The notes under the pieces were generated by a model. The model ran no database searches and was not told the DNA's origin. It was given only the letters and a program-made list of their open reading frames with translations. From Pseudorhodobacter antarcticus (GTDB lineage Bacteria > Pseudomonadota > Alphaproteobacteria > Rhodobacterales > Rhodobacteraceae): a stretch of DNA of 64,000 bases. Location of the stretch: contig CAMAQR010000019.1 in the NCBI GenBank assembly GCA_945860375.1, positions 1 through 64,000 of the forward strand, given 5' to 3'. Positions 34,305-43,219 of this stretch are shown here, one piece after another. The translations under genes were made by a program, and so were the position numbers. Each line of letters starts with the position of its first letter. Within the stretch, counting starts at the first letter, position 1.

Positions 34305-35123
34305 ATGCCCATCACCTTCGCCCTGAACCGCACCTGCGCCCCGCATTTGCCACTGGCTGACTTTATCACTCTGGCCCAAACGGTCGGCGTTCATGCCGTT
34401 GAAATCCGCAACGACATTGAAGGTCATGAATTTGCCAATGGCATGCCCGCCGCCGAGTTGAAGGCGCGGCTTGACGATGCAGGATTAAAACTTGCCTCGG
34501 TTAACGCGCTACAGCGCTTCAATGATTGGACGCCGGCGCGGGCGGACGACGCGCGGGCGCTGATCGCATATGCCGCCGCCTTGGGCGCGCCCGGCGTGGT
34601 TCTATGCCCCGCCCATTTGCCCGGCGATGACCACCATCCCGACGCACACGCGCGCCTTTGCGACGGCTTGCGCGCCCTGCAACCGATGTTCGCTGACGCC
34701 GGGATCACAGGCTATGTCGAACCCCTGGGCATGCGGCATTCCTCGATGAACCGTCAGGCGCAAGCGGTGGCTGCGGTGGACGAAATCGAGGCTTGGGCCA
34801 ATTTCCAGATTTGCTATGACACCTTCCAGCACTACCGCGCCAGCGACGACGCGCTCTTCCCCCAACACATCGGCCTTGTGCATATTTCCGGCATCGCCCG
34901 CCCCGATCTTGCGCCGCCGCAACTCACCGAGCCCGACCGTGGCTTTGTGTTTCTGGGCGACCGCGTCGGCAACATCGCGCGCCTGCGCGCTATGGTTGAT
35001 GCAGGCTATCAGGGCTTTGTCTCAATGGAACCGTTCAGCGTTGAGGTTCAACAAGACCCCAAAATTGCCGAACGCCTGCGGGCAAGCCTGGACTACGTGA
35101 CCAGCGCCGCGCGCCTGCCGTGA
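34305..35123 (+). CDS. IolI-like 2-keto-inositol isomerase (TIM barrel)
   Basis: A 272-residue sugar phosphate isomerase/epimerase-fold protein. The pattern AVEIRND, SVNALQRFNDW, GYVEPLGM, CYDTFQHYRASDD, LVHISGI and FVSMEPFSVEVQ parallels IolI, which interconverts ketoinositols. Metal ligands are expected at the Glu of VEPLG, the Asp of CYDTF, the His of VHISG and the Glu of SMEPF. The start at 34305 is chosen because the longer open frame overlaps the preceding gene without similarity. Its presence suggests that inositol isomers are funnelled into one route. Confidence 0.8.
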   Translation: MPITFALNRTCAPHLPLADFITLAQTVGVHAVEIRNDIEGHEFANGMPAAELKARLDDAGLKLASVNALQRFNDWTPARADDARALIAYAAALGAPGVVLCPAHLPGDDHHPDAHARLCDGLRALQPMFADAGITGYVEPLGMRHSSMNRQAQAVAAVDEIEAWANFQICYDTFQHYRASDDALFPQHIGLVHISGIARPDLAPPQLTEPDRGFVFLGDRVGNIARLRAMVDAGYQGFVSMEPFSVEVQQDPKIAERLRASLDYVTSAARLP

Positions 35124-35175
35124 TGGCAATTCGGTCCCACCTTGAAATCAACCGCCCAAGTCTGGAGAGAACTGC

Positions 35176-36285
35176 ATGTCCCGCCTTGCCGACACCATAA
35201 GCCTTGAAGACTTCCGCGCCGAAGTAGAGCGTGAAACCCTGCTTTCAGAATACCCCGGTGCAATGAAAATCGAAAAGGGCATCCCGATCTATGATGCCCG
35301 CACTGTCACCCCCGCGATAGCACCCGAATGGGCGCGCATAATCGGTGAAGGCCCCGGCGTTTTCGTGGTGAAAGCGGCATTTGCAGATACCAGCGCGATT
35401 GATGCGGCGTCCGAGGTGTTTCGCGCTATCATCGCCGAAGAACGCGCAGCAGGTGTGGCGGCGGGCGATCACTTTGCAAAGGCGGGCGCGAATGACCGGA
35501 TCTGGAACAGCCTGCAAAAGCTGTGCCTGCGCGCCCCAGATGTCTATGCCCGCTATATGGCGAACCCTGTGATTGATCTGGCCTGCCGCGCTTGGCTTGG
35601 GCCGGGCTATCAGATCGCCACACAGGTTAATCAGGTCCGCCCCGGCGGCAAGGCGCAAGCGCCGCACCGCGACTACCATTTGGGGTTTATGTCTGCCGAT
35701 CAGATGGGCGAATACCCGGACCACATCCATGTCACCGGCCCCACCCTTATCCTGCAAGGCGGCGTTGCGCATGTCGATATGACCGAGGCCAGCGGCACCA
35801 CCAAACTGTTGCCGCATTCGCAACGCTACAAACCCGGCTATATCGCCGCCACGCAAGCTGAGTTCGCCGCGTATTTTGAGGCGAACCATGTGCAGCTGCC
35901 CCTCGCCAAGGGCGATGCTATCTTCTTTAGCCCGGCCTTGTTCCATGCGGGCGGCGAGAACAAAACCACCGACGTTGTGCGCATGGTCAACCTGATCCAG
36001 ACCGCCTCGGCCTTTGCGCGGCATATGGAGGAAATCGACCGCAAAGCAATGGTGCGCGCGGTGTATCCGCACCTTGCCGCCCTGACCGCTGCCGAACGCG
36101 CCGCCGTCATCGCAGCCACCGCAGACGGCTACCCATTCCCCACCAACCTTGACACCGACCCACCGCTGGGGGGCCTTGCGCCCGAAACCCAGCAAGCCCT
36201 TGTGGCGCGGGCGGTGGAAGCTGGTTGGGATCAGGCAACGCTTGATGCGGCGCTGGAGACTCAGACCAACAAGCGCCGCGCCTGA
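35176..36285 (+). CDS. Phytanoyl-CoA dioxygenase (PhyH)-family Fe(II)/2-oxoglutarate enzyme
   Basis: A 369-residue protein with the facial triad visible as HRDYHLGFM (His-x-Asp) and ALFHAGGENKTTD (His), followed by an arginine in VRMVNLI that could hold 2-oxoglutarate. Bacterial PhyH proteins often hydroxylate or oxidatively demethylate small molecules. The gene starts 52 bases after the IolI-like gene and is followed by a sugar ABC transporter. Removal of an O-methyl group from a methylated inositol is an attractive but untested role. Confidence 0.8.
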   Translation: MSRLADTISLEDFRAEVERETLLSEYPGAMKIEKGIPIYDARTVTPAIAPEWARIIGEGPGVFVVKAAFADTSAIDAASEVFRAIIAEERAAGVAAGDHFAKAGANDRIWNSLQKLCLRAPDVYARYMANPVIDLACRAWLGPGYQIATQVNQVRPGGKAQAPHRDYHLGFMSADQMGEYPDHIHVTGPTLILQGGVAHVDMTEASGTTKLLPHSQRYKPGYIAATQAEFAAYFEANHVQLPLAKGDAIFFSPALFHAGGENKTTDVVRMVNLIQTASAFARHMEEIDRKAMVRAVYPHLAALTAAERAAVIAATADGYPFPTNLDTDPPLGGLAPETQQALVARAVEAGWDQATLDAALETQTNKRRA

Positions 36286-36348
36286 CACTTACCGCAAAGG
36301 CTTCCGGCGGGACAGCAACGGGAAGCCACTTCTGGGAGGATGATATCA

Positions 36349-37293
36349 ATGAAAAATTTCGTGAAACGCGCCCTGCTTGGCGTATTTCTGGCCACCTCGG
36401 CAATCACCGGCGCAGCCCATGCCGAGGGCGAACAATTCGTCTGGATTAGCCACGGGCCAGACAGCGACAGCTGGTTCAACGTGATCAAGAACGCGATCAA
36501 AATCACCAGCGAGCAGATGGGTGTCACTACCGAATACCGCAACCCGCCGACGGGTGATCTCGCCGATATGGCACGCTTGGTGCAACAGGCCTCGGCTGCA
36601 GGCGTTGATGGTATCATCGTCACCATCGCTGATTACAACGTGTTGGAAGGCCCGATCAAAGACGCCATTGCCAAGGGCCTTCCGGTGATCACCGTAAACT
36701 CTGGTACCATCGAAGAAAGCCAGAAGCTGGGAGCAATGATGCATGTTGGCCAGCCGGAATATGAGGCAGGTCTGGGTGCGGGCAAACGTGCCAAAGAGGC
36801 AGGCGTGACCTCGTTCGTTTGCGTCAACCACTACATCACCAACCCACAATCGGTCGAGCGTTGCCGTGGCTATGCGGATGGCATCGGTGTGGAACTGGGC
36901 AACCAGATGATCGACTCCGGCATGGACCCAGCCGAAGTGAAGAACAAGGTCAAAGCTTACCTCACCGCTAACCCCGAAACCAACGGAATCCTGACGCTAG
37001 GCCCGAACTCGGCTGAACCGTCGATCCGTGCGGTCAAGGATATGGGGCTGGATGGCCAGATCTACTTCGGCACCTTCGATCTTTCCGCGGAAATCTCTGC
37101 CGCGATCAAAGACGGCACCGTGGCCTTTGCGATCGACCAACAACCCTTCCTGCAAGGCTCGATCCCGATCCAAGTCCTGACCAACTACGTCCGCTACGGC
37201 GTAGCACCGACCAACTCGATCCTCACTGGCCCCGGCTTTGTGACCAAAGACAATATCGAACTTGTTGAGAAACTGGCTGGCGAATACCGCTAA
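36349..37293 (+). CDS. Sugar ABC transporter substrate-binding protein
   Basis: A 314-residue periplasmic binding protein with a signal peptide (LLGVFLATSAITGAAHA). The peripla_BP_4-type features are VWISHGPDSDSWFNVIKNA, ASAAGVDGIIVTIADYNVLE, GLPVITVNSGT and GILTLGPNSAEPSIRA. The start at 36349 has GGGAGGATGATATCA correctly placed; the ATG at 36340 abuts the ribosome site. It begins the third sugar transporter of the window. Confidence 0.9.
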   Translation: MKNFVKRALLGVFLATSAITGAAHAEGEQFVWISHGPDSDSWFNVIKNAIKITSEQMGVTTEYRNPPTGDLADMARLVQQASAAGVDGIIVTIADYNVLEGPIKDAIAKGLPVITVNSGTIEESQKLGAMMHVGQPEYEAGLGAGKRAKEAGVTSFVCVNHYITNPQSVERCRGYADGIGVELGNQMIDSGMDPAEVKNKVKAYLTANPETNGILTLGPNSAEPSIRAVKDMGLDGQIYFGTFDLSAEISAAIKDGTVAFAIDQQPFLQGSIPIQVLTNYVRYGVAPTNSILTGPGFVTKDNIELVEKLAGEYR

Positions 37294-37366
37294 GCCGACA
37301 CTGCGCTAAGGGCGGCGGTCGGTATCCCCGATCACCGCCCACGTCGCCACCAAGGGGAGAGAATTG

Positions 37367-38488
37367 ATGAGCGATACCACAACCGAACCGCGCCGGGATG
37401 AGCGCATGAAGCAAGTGTCGCCTTGGCGACGCGCCCTGATCCGGCCCGAGTTGGGCGGCATCTGCGGCACCGTGCTTGTGTTCATGTTGTTCGGAGCGAT
37501 TGCGGGCGACAGCGGCATGTTCGCCGCCGAAGGGGTGTTGAACTGGACGGTGGTTTCCGCGCAATTCATGATCATCACTGTGGGTGCCTGCCTGCTGATG
37601 ATCGCCGGAGAGTTCGATCTTTCCGTAGGCTCGATGATTGGTTTTGCTGGCGTGATGATGGCCATTTTGTCGGTGCAGATGGGCTGGCCGATGTGGGCCG
37701 CCATCACCGCCACTTTCGCCTTTTGTATCGCCTTGGGCGCGGTCAACGGCTGGCTGGTGATCCGCACCGGGTTGCCGTCGTTCATCGTCACCCTCGCCTT
37801 CCTGTACATCCTGCGCGGGCTGACGATCTGGGGTTCAGTCTATTTCACCCGCCAGACCATCATCGGCGGCGTGGCTGAAAAAGCCCAAGGCGATTGGCTG
37901 GCGGCTTTGTTTGGCGGCAAAGTCCTGACTGGATTGTTCACCTGGATGGGTAAAGCTGGCTGGATCGCCACCTTCACCAAGGGCAATCGCGCGGGCCAGC
38001 CTGTCATTGACGGGGTGCCGATGCTGGTAGTTTGGGCGATCGGGCTTGCGATCTTTGGCCATTGGTTGCTGACCCGCACCAAATTCGGCAACTGGATTTA
38101 CGCCGCAGGTGGCGACGCCCAAGCCGCGCGCTATGTCGGCGTTCCGGTCAACCGGGTGAAAATCCTGATGTTCATGTTCTCGGCTTTCTGTGCCTGCATA
38201 TTCGCCAGCTGTCAGGTGATGGAATTCGGCTCTGCCGCCGCCGACCGTGGCTTGCTGAAAGAATTTGAGGCGATTATCTGCGTCGTCATCGGGGGCGCGC
38301 TGCTGACTGGCGGTTACGGCTCGGTGATCGGCGCTGCCCTCGGCGCCATCATCTTCGGCGTCGTGCAGCAGGGCCTGTTCTTCGCCAACGCCGAAAGCTC
38401 GCTGTTCCGGGTGTTCCTTGGCATGATCCTGCTGATCGCGGTGATTATGAACACTTACATCCGCCGCATCATTACTGGAGAACGCTGA
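37367..38488 (+). CDS. Sugar ABC transporter permease
   Basis: A 373-residue RbsC/XylH-family permease with LMIAGEFDLSVGSMIGFAGV, WLVIRTGLPSFIVTLAFLYI, YAAGGDAQAARYVGV and CVVIGGALLTGGYGSVIG. GGGGAGAGAATTG precedes the ATG at 37367, and the stop overlaps the ATPase start (TGATG). Confidence 0.92.
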   Translation: MSDTTTEPRRDERMKQVSPWRRALIRPELGGICGTVLVFMLFGAIAGDSGMFAAEGVLNWTVVSAQFMIITVGACLLMIAGEFDLSVGSMIGFAGVMMAILSVQMGWPMWAAITATFAFCIALGAVNGWLVIRTGLPSFIVTLAFLYILRGLTIWGSVYFTRQTIIGGVAEKAQGDWLAALFGGKVLTGLFTWMGKAGWIATFTKGNRAGQPVIDGVPMLVVWAIGLAIFGHWLLTRTKFGNWIYAAGGDAQAARYVGVPVNRVKILMFMFSAFCACIFASCQVMEFGSAAADRGLLKEFEAIICVVIGGALLTGGYGSVIGAALGAIIFGVVQQGLFFANAESSLFRVFLGMILLIAVIMNTYIRRIITGER

Positions 38489-39267
38489 TGACCGCTTCGA
38501 TTGTCCAGATGAAAAACATCACAAAGCATTTCGGCCCGGTGATTGCGCTAAGCGGCGTGTCCTTCGATGTGCGTCCGGGCGAGTGTCATTGCCTGCTCGG
38601 CGACAATGGAGCGGGGAAATCGACTTTTATCAAGACCATGTCTGGCGTCTATCAACCAACCAAGGGCGAAATGTTGGTCGATAGCACGCTGGTAAACTTT
38701 GACAGCCCTCGTGATGCGATGGCAGCCGGGATTGCAACGGTTTACCAAGACCTTGCGATGATCCCGCTGATGAGCGTCAGCCGCAACTTCTGGATGGGCC
38801 GCGAGCCGGAAAAGGGCATCTGGCCATTCCGCACGATGAACTCGAAATTCGCCGATGACATCACCGTGTCCGAGATGCGCAAAATGGGCATCAACCTGCG
38901 CGGCCCCGATCAGGCGGTTGGCACGCTGTCGGGTGGCGAAAGGCAAACCGTCGCCATCGCCCGCGCGGTCTATTTCGGCGCCAAAGTGCTGATCCTGGAT
39001 GAACCTACCTCGGCGCTTGGCGTGCGCCAGACCGCCAATGTGCTGTCCACCGTTGACCGTGTGCGCAAGCAGGGCATTGGCGTGGTATTCATCACCCACA
39101 ATGTCCGTCACGCGCTTGCCGTTGGCGACCGATTCACCGTGCTGAACCGGGGCCAAACCCTTGGCACCGCAGAGCGAGGCGAGGTTGATGCAGGGGCATT
39201 GCAGGATCTGATGGCGGGTGGGATGGAACTCGCAACGCTGGAATCCTCACTGGGGGGGACTGTCTGA
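38488..39267 (+). CDS. Sugar ABC transporter ATP-binding protein
   Basis: A 259-residue single-domain ATPase with Walker A GDNGAGKST, signature LSGGERQTV, Walker B VLILDEPTSALG and H-loop FITHNVRHA. It is coupled to the permease by a one-base overlap and is the last gene of the long rightward operon that probably begins at iolG. A hairpin at 39285 follows. Confidence 0.92.
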   Translation: MTASIVQMKNITKHFGPVIALSGVSFDVRPGECHCLLGDNGAGKSTFIKTMSGVYQPTKGEMLVDSTLVNFDSPRDAMAAGIATVYQDLAMIPLMSVSRNFWMGREPEKGIWPFRTMNSKFADDITVSEMRKMGINLRGPDQAVGTLSGGERQTVAIARAVYFGAKVLILDEPTSALGVRQTANVLSTVDRVRKQGIGVVFITHNVRHALAVGDRFTVLNRGQTLGTAERGEVDAGALQDLMAGGMELATLESSLGGTV

Positions 39268-39284
39268 GACATGTTCGGCGGGTG

Positions 39285-39307
39285 GCCCAACTCCGCTGGA
39301 GTTGGGC
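39285..39307. terminator. Hairpin after the inositol-region operon
   Basis: GCCCAACTCC and GGAGTTGGGC form a perfect ten-base-pair stem with a three-base loop, 17 bases after the ATPase stop. There is no T-run, but position and strength suggest a transcription end. Confidence 0.55.
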
Positions 39308-39860
39308 GATACGAAGCAGGTAACACCGCCCTTTGTCCCATATACTTATTGCGCTTGTCCGCCCAGTTACTCTCGATCGAATGACTGCTATTGCAAGATG
39401 CTGCGCTGGCCCTGCTGCGATGCCGTCAGGCTGCTTTCCGCCCTTTGCGTCGATCTCAGTTCGAAATGCTGTGCGCTGATTGAGCGTCCGCTTCGGCTCG
39501 ATGCTAAATCGGCCAAGTCGCATTGCCGATTGAAACTCTGCGCCCCCCGCGTCGACGTGGCCGTCGCGACGAAGTCGGCCTTTTGCGCTCTCAAATCTAC
39601 GCTCCGGCTCGGCAAGGGGCTGCCGTCTGGAGACGGATCGCTCTCTTTACTTTACCTTTTCAGGCCAAGGCCGTTTTGTCCTGCCTATGATGCTAACCTC
39701 GCCCATGGACATGTTTCCTCCGTAAAGGTGTTTCAACACCCGCTATGTTGGCACATTGATGCCGTAGAGGGGCGTACACCCCATCGCTTTCTGTGGCGTT
39801 GTGTTTACCTCACCCAGAGTGCATCCAGCAGGCCGATAGGTGCGATCCAAAGGAGGTCTG
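39308..39860. other. Long stretch without a recognisable gene upstream of tniQ
   Basis: About 550 bases contain no convincing coding frame on either strand; the open frames lack ribosome sites and family-like sequence. Pyrimidine-rich and short palindromic segments are present (CGTCGACGTGG and others). It may hold a transposon boundary or a promoter region for tniQ, but nothing specific can be shown. Confidence 0.4.
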
Positions 39861-41690
39861 ATGCCAAGATTGCCATTGTGCCTAGACTACATCACTGGCG
39901 AGACAGCCTTTTCCTTTGCTTCGCGCCTTGCTGCCAGAAACGGCCTGCCCATGTCTGAATTTCTTTCGGATATGGGAATTAAATTCAATGCATTGCAGGC
40001 AGGCGATCTTAGCGTCTTAGGGCGGATTGCCGACATTGGTGACGCCCCATTGGACGCGCTGCGAGACGCGACGCCGGTAGAGGTGGCGCCACGGATCTAC
40101 CAACTGTTGGGGCATGAGTTTCCGGTCGAGGCGGTACGCGCGAAAGAAGTGCGTGGTTGTCCCGACTGCCTGAGACAGGATGCAGCCGTTGCAGGCGAGC
40201 CCTCCATGGCGATGGCAACAAGGGGGCATTGGCTCGTTTCCCACTACAACATCTGCCACCGGCATGGACGGCCTCTGGTTACGCTGTGGTCGGAACATGA
40301 TCCTGCCGTTCGGTACGATACGGTTATGTGCCTGCGAAAAATCACTTCTGAGTTAATGGACAACTTGATCGATGCCCCTTTCCGCGAGCCTTCGGAGTTC
40401 GACATCTGGCTGAATGGCCGACTTCGGGGGCCGAAACAACCGGCCGTCTGGTTTGACAAACTTCCCCTGCACGCGGTGAGCGTGTTTTGTCGGGAAATAG
40501 GTCGTACAACCATCGCAACAAAGCTACCGAAATGGCGCAAGCTGCGCGAAGCTGATGCTTGGTGGCCGTATGCTGTTGGATTTCTCCTTTGCCACGAAAG
40601 CCAGGACCGGATCGGTGTCAATCTGGGGTTGCTACAGCGCATGATGGGCACGCCGGAAGGGGGGCCAAAGAAGATATTCGGGGGTTTGTATGATCTTCTG
40701 GCCGACGGCGATCTGGCTGACGGTTTTTTGGGTTTTCGCGATGTGTTGCGCAACCATATCGAAATGACATGGCCGCTCGGGCCAGGGCATGAGTTGATGG
40801 GTGAACCGGTCCTAAGGCGTCGACACCATTCTGTGGTGACTGCGGCGAGGGCTGTCGGTCGGCCTGCTGACACTGTCCGCGCGGCATTAAACGCTTCGGA
40901 CGTCCTGAAGAATGTGGATGAGACGGCCGATGACGCGTGGGATGTCTTCCAAGTTCGGGACAGCGCCAGTGTCCTGAAAGAACTCAACGTTCCGGTTAGC
41001 GAAGTTGCATTTGCGGCAGCACTGAGCATCCCAATCGGAGCATTTGCGAATTTGCGCGATGACGGAATTTTCGATGTGGCTCGCCTAGAGGGAAAAGGTG
41101 ACAATTGGGACGTCATGGTTGGCCGACATCATATTGAGCAAATCTTGCTTGGGGCCGAGACAGTCTATGTTGCCATGCATGAGTGGTTTGATGTGTGCGG
41201 CGCTGCAAGGCAGCTCGGGGTTCAACCCTCCGAGATTTGGCGCAGGATCCGCAACGGTCAGCTCGCGCGCATCGGCCACTACGTTCAGCGGGATGGATTT
41301 GCGGCTATTGTTGTCGACCTTGCAGGACTTACCGATGGCACGGATGAATTGAGTGTAGACATTGTTGCAAGATCAAAAGGCTTGAAACCGGCCGATTTGG
41401 GCAGATTGCTAGGGCAGGGGCACACGCCGTGTCGAACGAGGCAAGGTCCGCGATCGGGCAAGCTTCAGGTTGTGTTGTCGGGAGAAGATCTCGTTGCACT
41501 CAACGAACGCTTCATCAGTCTGCGGGAACTGGGTCTTGCCGCCGGTCTGAGTTGGTCTGAGTTGCGTGCCTGCCTCGCGTTCGAAGCAATTGCGCCGTTC
41601 AGCCCTGACGGGCGCAACTACGGACCCTTATATCAGCGGCAGGACGTTCAGCATCTGATCGCGGGCCAAAGCGGTGATCTGGCCCGGTAA
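39861..41690 (+). CDS. TniQ-family protein
   Basis: A 609-residue protein with the TniQ layout. The N-terminal segment reads PRLPLCLDYITGETAFSFAS, followed by a zinc-finger-like set CPDC (100-103) and GHWLVSHYNICHRHGRPL (Cys132, His135). A long C-terminal part has helix-turn-helix-like repeats (AARQLGVQPSEIWRRIRNGQ near residue 450). TniQ/TnsD proteins select targets for Tn5053- and Tn7-like transposons. The start at 39861 follows AGGAGGTCTG. No transposase (tniA/tnsB), ATPase (tniB/tnsC), resolvase or CRISPR gene is adjacent, so this is a solitary or left-over copy. Confidence 0.75.
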   Translation: MPRLPLCLDYITGETAFSFASRLAARNGLPMSEFLSDMGIKFNALQAGDLSVLGRIADIGDAPLDALRDATPVEVAPRIYQLLGHEFPVEAVRAKEVRGCPDCLRQDAAVAGEPSMAMATRGHWLVSHYNICHRHGRPLVTLWSEHDPAVRYDTVMCLRKITSELMDNLIDAPFREPSEFDIWLNGRLRGPKQPAVWFDKLPLHAVSVFCREIGRTTIATKLPKWRKLREADAWWPYAVGFLLCHESQDRIGVNLGLLQRMMGTPEGGPKKIFGGLYDLLADGDLADGFLGFRDVLRNHIEMTWPLGPGHELMGEPVLRRRHHSVVTAARAVGRPADTVRAALNASDVLKNVDETADDAWDVFQVRDSASVLKELNVPVSEVAFAAALSIPIGAFANLRDDGIFDVARLEGKGDNWDVMVGRHHIEQILLGAETVYVAMHEWFDVCGAARQLGVQPSEIWRRIRNGQLARIGHYVQRDGFAAIVVDLAGLTDGTDELSVDIVARSKGLKPADLGRLLGQGHTPCRTRQGPRSGKLQVVLSGEDLVALNERFISLRELGLAAGLSWSELRACLAFEAIAPFSPDGRNYGPLYQRQDVQHLIAGQSGDLAR

Positions 41691-41761
41691 CATCAAGATA
41701 TTCCCTATCAATCAGAGGGCCTGCACATTCATTGCCTTGCGCTGGATTTCGCTTGACAGAC

Positions 41762-41804
41762 TTTGCGCACGCTATTGCTTTCTTTTGCGCACTCTATTCC
41801 TTTT
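41762..41804. repeat. Two 21-bp tandem repeats after tniQ
   Basis: TTTGCGCAC-n-CTATT-n-CTTT occurs at 41762-41782 and 41784-41804 with 18 of 21 positions identical and a 22-base period. The second copy overlaps the guaD stop codon. Tn7-like transposon ends carry transposase-binding repeats of about this size, so this could be a transposon end; that is inference. Confidence 0.5.
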
Positions 41805-43101
41805 TCTGGCAGTCACGCGATGATGGCTGGTCTGGTCTGCCACCGATCCATGTGGCGCGGATGGCACGGTCGTCGCCCATCATGATCGTCGGAAAGATCG
41901 CCTGCCAGATATCGCTTGCGCGGCGGGTGGCTTGTTCAATGGCGGGGGTGGATTGCAGATCGAGGATGGTCAGATCGGCCTCCATCCCGGGTGCGATGTT
42001 TCCGATCTGGTGTTCGGCGTGCAGGGCGCGGGCAGAGCCGACAGTGGCCAGCCACCACAACTGGCTGGGGTGCAGGGCTTGGCCCCGCAGTTGTGCCACC
42101 TCATAAGCCGCAGCCATGGTGTGCAGCATGGAAAAACTGGAGCCGCCGCCGGTGTCGGTGGCGAGGCCTATGCGCAGGGTCTGGGCAAGGCCCATGTCGA
42201 ACAGGCCGGATCCGATGAAAGTGTTTGAGGTCGGGCAATGCACCAAAGACGCGCCTGCTTCGCGCAGGCGGTCTTTTTCGCGTTCGGTCAGGTGAATGGC
42301 ATGGCCGTAGACCGCACCGGCCCGCAGCAGGCCTTGGGATTCGTAGGTGTCCAGATAATCGCGTGACTGCGGAAACAGGTCCTTGACCCATGCGATTTCA
42401 TCAACCTGTTCAGACAGGTGGGTTTGCATCAGGCAATCGGGGTATTCGTGCCAAAGTTGCCCCATGGCCGCCAGTTGCTCGGGCGTTGACGTCGGCGAGA
42501 AACGCGGGGTGATGACATAGGAAAGCCGGTCCACCCCATGCCACTTTTGCAAAAGGCGCTTGCTGTCATCATAGGCCGATTGCGGGGTGTCGCGCAGGGC
42601 TTCGGGCGCGTTGCGGTCCATGCAGGTTTTGCCTGCCCATGCCCGCAGCCCACGCGACTGGGCGGCAGTGAAGAAAGCATCGACCGATTCTGGGTGGATG
42701 GTGGCATAGCTGCACATCGAAGTGGTGCCATGGGCGCGGGCGAGATCAAAGTAGCGGTTGGCCACGTCATCCGCGTAATCGCGCGAGGCAAAGCGCATCT
42801 CTTCGGGGAAGGTGTAGCTGTTGAGCCAATCGATCAGCCGCTTGCCCCAAGACGCGATGATGGCGGTTTGCGGGTAATGCACATGGGCGTCGATGAAGCC
42901 TGCCGAAATCAGGCAGCGGCCATAATCGGTGACAGTTGCCTGCGGGTGCTGTGCCCGCATCAGGTCTGCAGGGCCGACCGCCACGATCTTGCCTGCCTCA
43001 ACCACGACCGCGCCGTGGCTCTCGTAGGCTGCTGCGTCGGGACCGGTGGCAAAGGGGTCGCCTGTGAAGGACAACACCTGCCCCAGAAGAATATCGGTCA
43101 T
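41794..43101 (-). CDS. guaD: Guanine deaminase
   Basis: A 435-residue amidohydrolase with the zinc-binding GFIDAHVHYPQTAIIASWG, the guanine-deaminase-specific AGKTCMDRNAPE, LMQTHLSEQVDEI, YGHAIHLTEREKDRL, HCPTSNTFIGSG and LATDTGGGSSFSML. It deaminates guanine to xanthine in the cytoplasm. The start is the ATG at 43101. Its last residues (DCQKKE) run into a 21-bp repeat shared with the tniQ downstream region. Confidence 0.93.
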   Translation of the reverse strand: MTDILLGQVLSFTGDPFATGPDAAAYESHGAVVVEAGKIVAVGPADLMRAQHPQATVTDYGRCLISAGFIDAHVHYPQTAIIASWGKRLIDWLNSYTFPEEMRFASRDYADDVANRYFDLARAHGTTSMCSYATIHPESVDAFFTAAQSRGLRAWAGKTCMDRNAPEALRDTPQSAYDDSKRLLQKWHGVDRLSYVITPRFSPTSTPEQLAAMGQLWHEYPDCLMQTHLSEQVDEIAWVKDLFPQSRDYLDTYESQGLLRAGAVYGHAIHLTEREKDRLREAGASLVHCPTSNTFIGSGLFDMGLAQTLRIGLATDTGGGSSFSMLHTMAAAYEVAQLRGQALHPSQLWWLATVGSARALHAEHQIGNIAPGMEADLTILDLQSTPAIEQATRRASDIWQAIFPTIMMGDDRAIRATWIGGRPDQPSSRDCQKKE

Positions 43102-43219
43102 TGCATGCTCCGCTTGCCAAACCCTGTTAGACTATAGGCTTATGAAATGGCGGTAAATTCCGCAGACCCTCTGTTTCCAAGTAACAGCTTTCGCTAAAGA
43201 GGGGGAATAGGAGGCGCTG

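Noticed and set aside
39861..41690. CRISPR-associated transposon suggested by TniQ
   Set aside because: No Cas gene, CRISPR array or TnsA/B/C homologue is found around it.
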